Positions 42,599 through 50,191 are shown, numbered from the stretch's first letter. The stretch is DNA of 64,000 nt from Nocardia acididurans (GCF_016741815.1 NZ_JAERRJ010000003.1:62001-126000); one strand, 5' to 3'. The notes: generated by a model not told the origin, from the letters alone. Program-made: numbers and translations.

Positions 42599-43369
42599 AT
42601 GGGCCCCAAAGCCATTGACCCGCAGGCGATCCGCAATGTCACCCTGATCGGCGACCCCGACGAGCTCGCACCCCTCACCCGCCGCCTGCGGCAACGGGCC
42701 GGTGCGTCCGCGACCCCATCACAGCTCGTGATCCCTTGGGCCGCAGGCCGAGTCGAGCACACGATCCGCGTCAGCGACTTCCCGGCCCATGCCCCCATCG
42801 CCGCCCTGGAACGCGCTATCCGGCTGGCCGACGGCGTGATCGCAGTGGTGAACGCCGCCAACCCCCGGTTGGACGCCATCCTGCGCGTCGCCGACGACCA
42901 CCAGACCGCCCGCCTCTGCCTGCTCACCGCCCTCGACCACCCCGCCGCCGACGTCGACCACTGCCTGCGCACCATCACCGAAACCCGCGGCGCGGTCCCC
43001 CTGACCCTGCACCTCCCACTCGGCGCAGGCCCCACCTTCGAAGGCGTCATCGACCTGCTGCCCATGTGGTCCCTGGCCCCCATAGCCGCCGAAATGTACG
43101 GCAGCCATTGGCAACTCGCCGAACACCGCTACCACGACCTGGTAGCGACAGTGCAGGAACAGGACACCCCCGCAGCCCACCCCGACGATATCCCCCTCGA
43201 CCGGCTACACACCCGTATCCGCCACCTCACCCGCATCGGCGACATCGTCCCCATCCTCTGCAGCGCCACACCCCGCGGCGACGACATCCCACCCCTCCTC
43301 GACGCCATCGTCCGCTACCTCCCCTCCCCCCTGGACGTCTGCCAACCCGAACACGCCCTCGACTACTGA
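42599..43369 (+). CDS. Degenerate EF-G-like G-domain protein (probably non-GTPase)
   Basis: 256 residues aligning by eye to the G domain of elongation factor G and ending where domain II should start: the last part IVPILCSATPRGDDIPPLLD and VRYLPSPLDV copies the EF-G segment before domain II. But every GTP motif is broken: the P-loop position reads GDPDELAPLT instead of GHxDxGKTT, DTPGH reads DFPAH, and NKxD reads TALD. Only the G5-like SA remains. The protein has lost domains II-V, so it cannot be a translocase. It may be a binding protein or a decayed paralogue, although the frame is clean and open. Confidence 0.72.
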   Translation: MGPKAIDPQAIRNVTLIGDPDELAPLTRRLRQRAGASATPSQLVIPWAAGRVEHTIRVSDFPAHAPIAALERAIRLADGVIAVVNAANPRLDAILRVADDHQTARLCLLTALDHPAADVDHCLRTITETRGAVPLTLHLPLGAGPTFEGVIDLLPMWSLAPIAAEMYGSHWQLAEHRYHDLVATVQEQDTPAAHPDDIPLDRLHTRIRHLTRIGDIVPILCSATPRGDDIPPLLDAIVRYLPSPLDVCQPEHALDY

Positions 43370-43376
43370 GACCCCC

Positions 43377-43426
43377 ACGGCCGCACCCGAACCCGGCCCG
43401 GTATCAGCAGCATTCGGTGCGGCCGT
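43377..43426. terminator. Bidirectional terminator between the EF-G-like and MerR genes
   Basis: ACGGCCGCACC (43377-43387) pairs with GGTGCGGCCGT (43416-43426), extended by GAA/TTC with one bulge, then TTTCG. The hairpin separates convergent genes. Confidence 0.65.
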
Positions 43427-43438
43427 TTCGTACCCCGA

Positions 43439-44182
43439 TCATGCCGCGTTGTCGGCGTAGTACAGGCAGCGCACGAACTCCACGACCTGCGGCCACGCCG
43501 GCGACGACATGTCCGACGCCGAGGTCACCAGCAGGGCGATGGCCGGGTCGAGTGCGGGCCACGCAATGCCGGAACCGGTTTGACGCGCGACGATCCACTC
43601 CCGTGTCCGTGCGGCCAGATCTCCCGTTTGCCGATCAGTGGGCGACCGGCCGTAAAAGGCGTCATGCTCGAGATAGAGCTCGCAGAAGTGTGGGTCGGCC
43701 AGCGAAGCGCATTTGTCGGCGAGCCAATACCGGGCCTGCTCCGGCGCCACCGCGTGCAACAGGATCCACACATCGCGTTCGCTGCGCAGCATGTGTTCGC
43801 TCGCGCCGAGATCACGCAAGCGGTCCAGGAACTCCGCGACAGCGGTGGGCACGAACAGCCGTTCGGGATTGCCGAGCTGCGCCAAGCGCTTACGCACGGT
43901 CTGCAGTTCCTTGATCCGATGCCGCACGTCACGATCGATTTCGGCCACCGCGTCGTCGAACCGCACCGAATCAGCGGTGAGCAGATCCTTGATGCGCGCC
44001 AACGGAACACCGGCCCGCGCCAGCGTCTTGATCTTGACCAGGTCGATGGTGTGCCGTGCCGTGTACCTGCGATAGCGAGCGGAGTCGCGCTCCGGTTCGG
44101 GCAGCAGCCCGCGCGAATGATAGTGGCGGACAGCCTTGGTGGTCACGCCCGCGTATGTCGCCAGTTGTCCGATAGTGATCAT
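43439..44182 (-). CDS. MerR-family transcriptional regulator
   Basis: 247 residues. The N-terminal MerR HTH is clear: MITIGQLATYAGVTTKAVRH YHSRGLLPEPERD, then the wing YRRYTARHTIDLVKIK. A coiled dimer helix (VRHRIKELQTVRKRLAQL) leads into a long C-terminal domain with no metal-type Cys pattern, so a drug or small-molecule sensor is likely. The ATG at 44182 follows GAGG; the TTG at 44203 is weaker. Left edge of the accessory region. Confidence 0.9.
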   Translation of the reverse strand: MITIGQLATYAGVTTKAVRHYHSRGLLPEPERDSARYRRYTARHTIDLVKIKTLARAGVPLARIKDLLTADSVRFDDAVAEIDRDVRHRIKELQTVRKRLAQLGNPERLFVPTAVAEFLDRLRDLGASEHMLRSERDVWILLHAVAPEQARYWLADKCASLADPHFCELYLEHDAFYGRSPTDRQTGDLAARTREWIVARQTGSGIAWPALDPAIALLVTSASDMSSPAWPQVVEFVRCLYYADNAA

Positions 44183-44196
44183 TCTGTCCTCTGTTC

Positions 44197-44231
44197 CGAA
44201 CAATGTTCGAACCTTGCCCCACGGGCAAGGT
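44197..44231. promoter_or_regulatory. MerR-type operator region: two inverted repeats
   Basis: ACCTTGCCC-CAC-GGGCAAGGT (44211-44231) is a perfect 9-bp dyad, with TTGACC on the minus strand at its upstream edge (44229-44234), a usual MerR -35 layout. A second dyad CGAACA-A-TGTTCG (44197-44209) lies next to it, 15 bases before the MerR start. Confidence 0.6.
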
Positions 44232-44298
44232 CAAGCCGGACGCGAAGACAAGGACGCTGATGCCGTATCAGGCTGGAGGAAGAGGCCCACCGCCCTGA

Positions 44299-44807
44299 CG
44301 TCTGTTCGAACAACGTCCGGCTGGGTCCGACGAAGTAGACCTAGCGGGATCTAATTCGCACCGCGTTGAACTGCAGAAACTCGAAGCAGCCCTAGCAAAA
44401 TCTCAGGTTCAAGACACCTCACCGGTCCCCCGCCGACGACGGCGACCATCACAGACCAAGGCTACCTCCCGCACTCCGCAACGCCTCGAACGCCGACTCT
44501 CGCGTACCGAGAAGAACGAGCTGATCCAGGCTTACCATGATGGCGCATCCACCGCCGAACTCGCCCGCCGGTACCGCGCATCCAAGAGTGCGATTCTCGA
44601 ACTGCTCACCAAGCACAAGGTCCGCGCCGATACCAGTCGATGACCGACGCTGACATCGACCACGCCGAGCAGCTCTACCTCGTCGGACACTCCCTCACCG
44701 CCTGCACCGAACTCACCGGATTCCCCGCCAGCAGCATCAACCGCGCCCTCAACAAACGCGGAACATCGGGGCGACCCGCAGGATGGTCGCGCACCGGTGC
44801 CCACTGA
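44299..44807 (+). pseudogene. Broken helix-turn-helix protein in two overlapping frames
   Basis: Frame one (open from about 44299, no standard start codon) ends in RTEKNELIQAYHDGASTAEL and a recombinase-type HTH (ARRYRASKSAILELLTKH), stopping at 44641-44643. Frame two starts ATG at 44640, overlaps the stop (ATGA), and encodes 55 residues with a second HTH (EQLYLVGHSLTACTELTGFP). In related actinobacterial proteins both HTHs are, as I recall, in one chain. So this is either a 5'-truncated, frameshifted remnant or two tiny coupled genes. Confidence 0.6.
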
Positions 44808-44857
44808 ACGCGCAGCCTTCCAGCGTGTCGACGCGCCCAGGCAAAACAATTTCGTCG

Positions 44858-44869
44858 CAATAGCTATTG
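44858..44869. promoter_or_regulatory. Perfect 12-bp palindrome CAATAGCTATTG
   Basis: An AT-rich perfect palindrome 48 bases upstream of the DUF2637 reading frame. It could be an operator or simply chance. Confidence 0.25.
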
Positions 44870-44917
44870 ATCAGCAATTGGACTAATGCTCCGTCTCAAC
44901 GATGCCCGAGGACCACC

Positions 44918-45884
44918 ATGACCGCGACTGCCACCGCAGATTTCCCCGCCCACCCCGACGAGTCCGCGCGGATGCACTCGGTGCATCCCCTGACTCGATT
45001 CAGCCGCCGTGCGCACGCGTTCTTCTGGCGCGTACTGGTGACCGCGGCAGCGGTCAGCATTGCCGGGAACGCAACCCACGCGATTCTGCACTCCCCCGGC
45101 CACTGGATGCTCGCGGTCAGCGTCGCAGTCGTCCAGCCCGCCGCGCTGATCACCGCTGTGCACGGGTGTCACTGTGCTTTCCGGTGCGCACAGCGCTGGC
45201 CGCGTCACCCAACTGATCGAGGTCGCGATGACCCTGCTCATCGCAGCGGCGGCATTCCGGCTGTCCTTCACAGCGCTGCGCTCACTGGCGATGCTCTCGG
45301 GGCTGTCCGCTGGCGAGGCCGCACTGTGGCCGCTCATCATCGAGGGCTCGATGGCGCAGGCCACCGTAGCCCTGCTGGTGATCACCGGCTCCGATCATCG
45401 TGCGCACACCAGCATCGACCCGCACAGCAACGCCGAGACGCATGCCCGCCCACCCAGCGACGGTGATCCCACCGACCGCGCGGCGACGGTACCGCCGATC
45501 ACGCCCGACCTCGGCCGCCCCGTACGCACGAAGCACCCATCCGGCGAAACTCCCACGCCCACAACAAGATGGGTGGAACTCGCAGCGGACATTTGCGCCC
45601 GAGACACCGCAGGCCGCCGACAACCCGAAGAGGTGGCACTGATTCTCACCCGACGCTTCGACGACGGCTGGAACGCCACCCAGATCGCCGAACTGACTCA
45701 GCGCAGCCGCTCCACCGTCAGCCGCGTCCTCTCGGACCGCGTCCGGCTGCGACCGGATCTTCGCAACGGAGGTCACCGCGCACTACCGAGTCGGAATGCC
45801 GAGCTGATCCTCACCCAACACTTCGACGGCGGCGATCCGAGCAGCAGGCCATCTTCTGCCCTTCGCACAAACGATGGCGGCTGA
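44918..45884 (+). pseudogene. DUF2637 membrane protein with C-terminal HTH, frameshifted
   Basis: Begins ATG 44918 (after GAGGACC) with membrane segments WRVLVTAAAVSIAGNATHAI and AVSVAVVQPAALITAVHG. At that point the family continues in the +1 frame: GVTVLSGAHSAGRVTQLIEV, MTLLIAAAAFRLSFTALRSL, LWPLIIEGSMAQATVALLVI, then a C-terminal HTH-like part (ATQIAELTQRSRSTVSRVLS) to 45884. One extra G in GGG at 45164-45166 explains it. DUF2637 genes are common in actinobacterial integrative elements and plasmids. Either a true frameshift or a base-call error. Confidence 0.7.
45510..45802 (+). repeat. Duplicated segment, copy A (inside the DUF2637 pseudogene)
   Basis: About 290 bases that reappear at 47489-47779. 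Shared stretches include CCCACGCCCACAACAAGATG and GTGGAACTC, and CACCCAGATCGCCGAAC. Copy A keeps an open frame through the HTH. Confidence 0.85.
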
Positions 45885-45959
45885 CCGGGCAGTAGAACGG
45901 GCCCCAAAAGGCAACCGACTACTCGATTCGACCGGCACCCCTCGAATGCAGCCGACCGT

Positions 45960-47099
45960 TTACTTTGCCTGGTCGCGTTCGCTACGGAGGCGCACGGTCT
46001 CCTGCTCCACCTGCGCAAGCTGCTCACGCAGAGCGCGAGCACTAGCCTCGGCCGCATTCAAGCGGCGGGTCAGGGTTCGGCGGGACGGCGGTTGCGGTGG
46101 CTTGCTCACCTTTGGCCGGGCCAGCGGACCTATCGACCTGGCCCCGGTGACGCGCCGCATGTAGACGCAGTGTCGACAATCTTTCATGGAACTGGGCAAT
46201 TTGCCGTCTCGGGCAACGCCGGACTGTTCCCGAAAACCGTGCTCGGGTCGCCAGTCCAGCTCGGTTACGACTGGCGATTCGTAGTGCCCACAAGAGAGCA
46301 TGACGGTCCAGGACGCGAAGGGTTCAAGCTGACGTTCCAACTCTTGGGAGTAAAACCCAGGGCGCTGCTCGCGCTCCACCCATTCGGTTATTTCGCGTAA
46401 CGGTCGGTTGTCGACATGGCCGGCGCACCAGGCGAATCCCTTGCTCCAGTTTTGGTGCTTCCATGAGACCCCGTATCCGAACAGCAAGACGTTGTCTGTG
46501 CTCACGCCGCTTCTACTCTCGCCGAGGTACCTCGTGAAGACGCAATCTGAGGGGCGGAGCTCGTCCATCGCGACGTGCGCGGCGACGTGCCCCACGGTCA
46601 CGGCGTCAGTGACGCAGCCGCAGTCCAACTCGACCAGCCACCGATAGCAGTGCTCCGGCGAGTCCCTTTTCTCGATGAAGTCGCGGATGGAGGGGTTGCA
46701 CCTCAGTAGTTGCTCGTAGTAGGGCTTATACAGTTTCCCGAGCGTGCTGACCGGTCTGGGTCTAGCTCGCGCCAGAACCGGACTCGCCGCCGTCGCACTG
46801 ATCACGGGTTGCGATCGAACGGCGGCAGGCACCGTCCGACCACAGTGCGGGCATTCGACTGGCTCCGGTCCCCAATCCTGTTGCCACGCCCGGTAACCCG
46901 CGTTATGCCAATCATGGACGCGGGCGGCGTACACCAGTTCGTCGGTAAGCCCCTGCTCAGGGTCGTAGTACGACGCCACGAACAACACCGGGTGACTAGG
47001 CTCGTTGTCTACCCCCCACTGGCGTACCTCGACTTGCCGGATTTTCGATGCGGCACCCTGCTGGCGCATCTCAGTCGTCCATTCCGACGCGCGCTGCAT
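45960..47099 (-). CDS. Unknown Cys-rich protein with C-terminal coiled coil
   Basis: About 379 residues. I do not recognise the family. Visible are scattered zinc-ribbon-like cysteine pairs (CPHCGRTVP, LDCGCVTDA, FAWCAGH, LSCGHYESP, CRHCVYMRR), a Trp/Tyr-rich middle part, and a coiled coil at the C-terminus (RRLNAAEASARALREQLAQV and onward). The ATG at 47099 lies four bases after the stop of the 88-residue gene; GTG at 47120 would overlap it. The two genes form a coupled pair inside the accessory region, flanked by the duplicated segments. Confidence 0.68.
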   Translation of the reverse strand: MQRASEWTTEMRQQGAASKIRQVEVRQWGVDNEPSHPVLFVASYYDPEQGLTDELVYAARVHDWHNAGYRAWQQDWGPEPVECPHCGRTVPAAVRSQPVISATAASPVLARARPRPVSTLGKLYKPYYEQLLRCNPSIRDFIEKRDSPEHCYRWLVELDCGCVTDAVTVGHVAAHVAMDELRPSDCVFTRYLGESRSGVSTDNVLLFGYGVSWKHQNWSKGFAWCAGHVDNRPLREITEWVEREQRPGFYSQELERQLEPFASWTVMLSCGHYESPVVTELDWRPEHGFREQSGVARDGKLPSSMKDCRHCVYMRRVTGARSIGPLARPKVSKPPQPPSRRTLTRRLNAAEASARALREQLAQVEQETVRLRSERDQAK

Positions 47100-47103
47100 C
47101 GCG

Positions 47104-47370
47104 TCAGACAGGTCGGACACCAGCTGACAGCTGACCTGCGTTCCACCAGTCCCGTTCGAGCCCGAGCAGTGCTGGGCCCTCACTTGGTAACGGGTGCGGA
47201 CCCCACGTCCCATAGGCAATCAACCTATCTCGTAGCCGCTCCATGTGTGTCATTTTCAGATACTCCTTATCGCCGCACCGGTGCTCCGCCTGGCCAGCCA
47301 GATCACGTAATGCGTTCTCCACGTATGCATCTGCGATCTCCCACGCTGAGGGCTGGTCGGTTTCAGGCAT
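47104..47370 (-). CDS. Small protein of unknown function, 88 residues
   Basis: Begins MPETDQPSAWEIADAYVENA and ends in VRPV. Mostly helical and charged with the stretch MTHMERLRDRLIAYGTWGPH. I do not recognise it. It precedes the 379-residue Cys-rich gene with only four bases between, so the two probably act together. ATG at 47370; in-frame extension upstream to 47409 lacks support. Confidence 0.6.
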   Translation of the reverse strand: MPETDQPSAWEIADAYVENALRDLAGQAEHRCGDKEYLKMTHMERLRDRLIAYGTWGPHPLPSEGPALLGLERDWWNAGQLSAGVRPV

Positions 47371-47488
47371 TGTGTTAGGTCCGCGGCGCGATCTGGATTC
47401 CCTACGCACTCAGCGCACACGGCAGATCGACTCGACGCCAAAGACGTGGCGGTATCTGTCGATGAACCCGACGATCAGGGGTGTCGTG

Positions 47489-47779
47489 CTCGGCCACCCC
47501 GTGCGCACAAAGCACCCGTCCGCTGAAACTCCCACGCCCACAACAAGATGGGTGGAACTCACGGCGACCATCTGCGCCCGAGACACCGACGGTCGACGCT
47601 ACCCCGACGAAGTGGCCTGATCCACACACGGCACTTCGACGACGACTGCGCCACCACCCAGATCGCCGAACAGATTCAGGGCAGCCACTCCATCGTCAGC
47701 CTCGCCCTCGGGGACGGACCAGCTGCGACCCGACCTTCGAAGCGGAGATCATCATGCACAACCGAGTCGGAATGCTCGG
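47489..47779 (+). repeat. Duplicated segment, copy B (degraded HTH gene fragment)
   Basis: Second copy of the segment at 45510-45802. It carries a stop (GTGGCCTGATCC) and frame changes, so any HTH gene here is dead. No intact gene is visible between 47371 and 47927 besides short open stretches. Confidence 0.85.
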
Positions 47780-47927
47780 CCGAGAGCCGTTGAATCTCAC
47801 CAGAACCAAACGGAACGATGACAACGGAAGAGTGAAGATGTAGCCGAATCAAACTCCAGCCGAATAGATTTCATGGGGCAAGACGCCGGTTGAGGCGGCG
47901 TCGTCGACGATCGGTGGTGGATACGGG

Positions 47928-48380
47928 ATGTCGATCTCGGCACGCGAACTTCGGGCAGTGGTACGGAAACTGCCTGCCCGACAACCGATCACCGACAGCT
48001 ACGAGCAGGCTCATCCCGGACCGCAATCGAAGTGGCCGAGTCAACGCGACCATCTCTTGGGCTGGCTGGCCGAATACGACGGCGTCGGCTACTACGGGCG
48101 CGAGCATCCCGGTCAGGACGCCCGGTTCTTCTATACCCACTTCAAGTGCGCCCCGGGGCTCCTCTGGCTGGCGGAGGCACTGGGTGAAGACCCGGCCCGA
48201 TTGCGGGAAGCCGTGACTCGCGTCGAGGCAGCTGGAGGGAACCTCGCCCGCCAGTGCGGCGCATTCCGCGCCGCCATACCCTGGGCCCGGATCGAGGAAC
48301 TGCTGGCCGCACAACCGATCAACTGCCCTCGCAGTCTGCTCCGTCGGATTTCGAAGCGATCGCCACGCCACACCCACTGA
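47928..48380 (+). CDS. Conserved-looking hypothetical protein, accessory-element type
   Basis: 150 residues. Begins MSISARELRAVVRKLPARQP and has the segment HLLGWLAEYDGVGYYGREHP, FFYTHFKCAPGLLWLAEALG and PWARIEELLA. This pattern (SARELR...QRDHLLGW...CAPGLLWLAEALGEDPA) belongs, as I recall, to a family of unknown function common in actinobacterial prophages and integrative elements. No catalytic motif. ATG at 47928. Confidence 0.75.
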   Translation: MSISARELRAVVRKLPARQPITDSYEQAHPGPQSKWPSQRDHLLGWLAEYDGVGYYGREHPGQDARFFYTHFKCAPGLLWLAEALGEDPARLREAVTRVEAAGGNLARQCGAFRAAIPWARIEELLAAQPINCPRSLLRRISKRSPRHTH

Positions 48381-48473
48381 CGGTTCCGACGAACGGACCG
48401 ACCACTGAAAATGCCACGTCGGCCATCGGTAGAACCGACAACTTCATTGCGACAGGTCTGCAACGCTTCGACC

Positions 48474-48867
48474 ATGGTGTCTGCGTCCGAGGACGAACCT
48501 CGCACCCTGCCGGAGAAGTTGGACGTCGGTCGTGAGTGGATTTGCCGCCTGCGTGAATTCTCGCCGTCCGAGCGCGTGCGCATCCTCGCGATCGACCGGC
48601 GCCCGCGGAGCGGACGCTTCGAAGTCGAGTTCCTCGACGGCGAGAAAGCCGGGCACCGAGAACATTCCTTCGGGGCGGCTCCATGGCCCTTGGAGCACGG
48701 TCCAGAAATACGACGAACTCATGGCGAACTGGAGCCGCCTAGCCGCCGAGGACGACATCGGCGAGGCTGAAGAGTACGCCATCGACACGGTGCCGCTGCC
48801 ATCCGATCAGCCGATCCACTGCACCATCAACAGGTGCACCTCGCGCTGCGCTTCGAGCACGAGATAG
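48474..48867 (+). pseudogene. Frameshifted hypothetical gene of accessory-element type
   Basis: Starts ATG 48474 with MVSASEDEPRTLPEKLDVGR and then FEVEFLDGEKAGHREH. After about 48660 the family-like continuation (ENIPSGRLHGPWSTVQKYDE, LMANWSRLAAEDDIGEAEEY) is in the +1 frame. One extra base near 48655-48665 would explain it. The family (unknown function, EVEFLDGEKAG...GPWS) often occurs in the same elements as the preceding gene. Its end overlaps the convergent toxin-like gene. Confidence 0.65.
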
Positions 48868-49061
48868 ACGACCTGGCCGGCCATTCCCGGACCGAATGCC
48901 CAACGGCGCACGGCCCCATGAGGATTGGCATCATTCTGCGGGGAACCCGCCCACGGTGAGACCTCGAGGACAGTGAGTACCTGGGCGTAGTCCAGCAGCG
49001 CATCGACCGGAAGAGCAGCAACCTGTTCAGCTGTTTCCGGATCCGGAACGATCCGATACAA
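48807..49061 (-). CDS. RelE/ParE-like small protein, probable toxin of a TA-like pair
   Basis: About 84 residues from the TTG at 49061: YRIVPDPETAEQVAALPVDA, LLDYAQVLTVLEVSPWAGSP, then VRRWAFGPGMAGQVVYLVLE and REVHLLMVQWIG. The alternating pattern (helices then strands ending in VYLVLE...VHLLMVQW) resembles RelE/ParE toxins. It lies directly after the DUF6247 gene (11 bases). The start codon is uncertain because no ATG or GTG fits. Confidence 0.6.
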   Translation of the reverse strand: MYRIVPDPETAEQVAALPVDALLDYAQVLTVLEVSPWAGSPQNDANPHGAVRRWAFGPGMAGQVVYLVLEAQREVHLLMVQWIG

Positions 49062-49072
49062 GCGGCGAAGAC

Positions 49073-49405
49073 TCAGCCGGCCTGCAGGCGCTGCTGGATC
49101 TGGGCGCGCATGTCCTCGATCGAGACGGACGTGGTCCGGCCACTTGCCGCTTCGATCTGCGCCGCCTTCTCCAACAAACGCTGATACGAACCTGGATCGC
49201 GCAACTCCATCACCGCGGTGTGCTGCCACTTGTTCAGCAGATCGTGGATCTCCCTGAGCGAATGTGACTGCTTCGCGCGATCCAGCACCTGCACCCACTC
49301 TGCGTCGAACTCGTCGCGCAACGTGGCGGGTAGTGCAGCCCGTAGCGCTTCAGGGTCGGCCGCGGGAATATGCGGGGGCCGCGGGAGTGGCATGGGATTA
49401 GCCAT
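49073..49405 (-). CDS. DUF6247 family protein, probable antitoxin-like partner
   Basis: 110 residues. The core LRAALPATLRDEFDAEWVQV, LDRAKQSHSLREIHDLLNKW and MELRDPGSYQRLLEKAAQIE is typical of DUF6247 proteins. These often precede a small RelE-like gene, as here, so a toxin-antitoxin pair is a reasonable guess, not shown. ATG at 49405 after GTGAGGT. Confidence 0.7.
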   Translation of the reverse strand: MANPMPLPRPPHIPAADPEALRAALPATLRDEFDAEWVQVLDRAKQSHSLREIHDLLNKWQHTAVMELRDPGSYQRLLEKAAQIEAASGRTTSVSIEDMRAQIQQRLQAG

Positions 49406-49523
49406 ACCTCACGATAACCGGTGGTACCGACGAACACGCCGATGATGCATCGCACAGACCGACTCATCGGCGCCTGGGCACAACTTCGGCTAGTACCGAG
49501 CGAACGTTCGCTGCCCCATGCAT

Positions 49524-49547
49524 GCCCCACGTAATCGAATGTGGGGC
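49524..49547. repeat. Hairpin GCCCCAC-N10-GTGGGGC
   Basis: A perfect 7-bp inverted repeat between the accessory region and the tRNA gene. It may be a terminator or a relic of the element border. Confidence 0.45.
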
Positions 49548-49550
49548 AAG

Positions 49551-49585
49551 AAGAAACCGGCAGATACCTGAAGCACCTGCCGGTT
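49551..49585 (-). terminator. Rho-independent terminator of the tRNA-Val transcript
   Basis: On the minus strand, AACCGGCAG (from 49585) pairs with CTGCCGGTT (to 49555), followed by TCTTCTT. It lies six bases after the tRNA 3' end. Confidence 0.75.
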
Positions 49586-49590
49586 CGAAG

Positions 49591-49662
49591 TGGGCGCAGA
49601 GGGGATCGAACCCCCGACCGCTGGTGTGTAAAACCAGTGCTCTACCGCTGAGCTATACGCCC
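49591..49662 (-). tRNA. tRNA-Val (anticodon TAC)
   Basis: 72 bases. The acceptor stem starts GGGCGTA, the D arm reads GCTCAGCGGTAGAGC, the anticodon stem CTGGT/ACCAG encloses a loop with TAC, and the T arm reads GGGGGTTCGATCCCC, ending with discriminator A (CCA not encoded). Its 3' end faces the accessory region, as expected for a tRNA used as an integration site. Confidence 0.95.
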
Positions 49663-49701
49663 GGATGATGCCTTGCGGACCGGGTGGTCCGGGGCAACGG
49701 G

Positions 49702-50166
49702 TTATGAATCTAGTGCGGCGAGGGCTTTTTCCCAAGCCTGCTGGTCACGGGGCTCTCCGGGGCCGTTCATCTCCGCGAACTGGATGATGCCGTCTTTGTC
49801 GACCACGAAGGTGCCGCGGTTGGGGTAGCCGGATTTCTCGTTGAAGACCCCGTACTCCTGGGCGACCCGGCCGTGCGGCCAGAAGTCGGAGAGCAGGGGG
49901 AAGGTGTAGCCCTGTTCGGCGGCCCAGATCTTGTGGGTGGGGGGTGGGCCTACCGAGATGGCGAGGATTTCGGCGTTGTCGTTCTGGAACTTGGGCAGTT
50001 CGTCGCGAACCTTGCAGAGCTCTCCCTGGCAGATGCCGGTGAAAGCCAACGGATAGAAGACCAGGAGGACGTTCTTTTCGCCGCGGAAGGACGAGAGGGT
50101 TACTTCCTGGTTGTTCTGGTCCTTCAGTGTGAAGTCCGGTGCGACCGTGCCGACTTCTAGCGGCAT
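49702..50166 (-). CDS. ahpE: Peroxiredoxin AhpE with an extra PrxQ-like cysteine
   Basis: 154 residues. The thioredoxin-fold peroxiredoxin motif FYPLAFTGICQGELC has the peroxidatic Cys46. AhpE of mycobacteria is a one-cysteine enzyme that, as I recall, has Asp where this protein has Cys51. A cysteine five residues after the peroxidatic one is the resolving Cys of PrxQ/BCP enzymes. The remainder (ISVGPPPTHKIW, FPLLSDFWPHG, NRGTFVVDKDGIIQFAEM) is AhpE-like. Reduces peroxides or peroxynitrite in the cytosol. ATG at 50166. Confidence 0.93.
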   Translation of the reverse strand: MPLEVGTVAPDFTLKDQNNQEVTLSSFRGEKNVLLVFYPLAFTGICQGELCKVRDELPKFQNDNAEILAISVGPPPTHKIWAAEQGYTFPLLSDFWPHGRVAQEYGVFNEKSGYPNRGTFVVDKDGIIQFAEMNGPGEPRDQQAWEKALAALDS

Positions 50167-50191
50167 GTGGGAACCCTCCATCCTGTCGCGC

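Noticed and set aside
45174..45884. 236-residue gene with its own start (MLSGAHSAG)
   Set aside because: The start falls in mid-protein of a DUF2637 family; the missing front half is present upstream in another frame.
46092..46647. Plus-strand reading frames opposite the Cys-rich gene
   Set aside because: Antisense to a longer frame with Cys motifs and a coiled coil; no ribosome site.
44183..49590. A direct repeat of the tRNA-Val 3' end (attL)
   Set aside because: No second copy of the T-arm/acceptor sequence was found by eye; a computed search could miss nothing of this kind, mine could.
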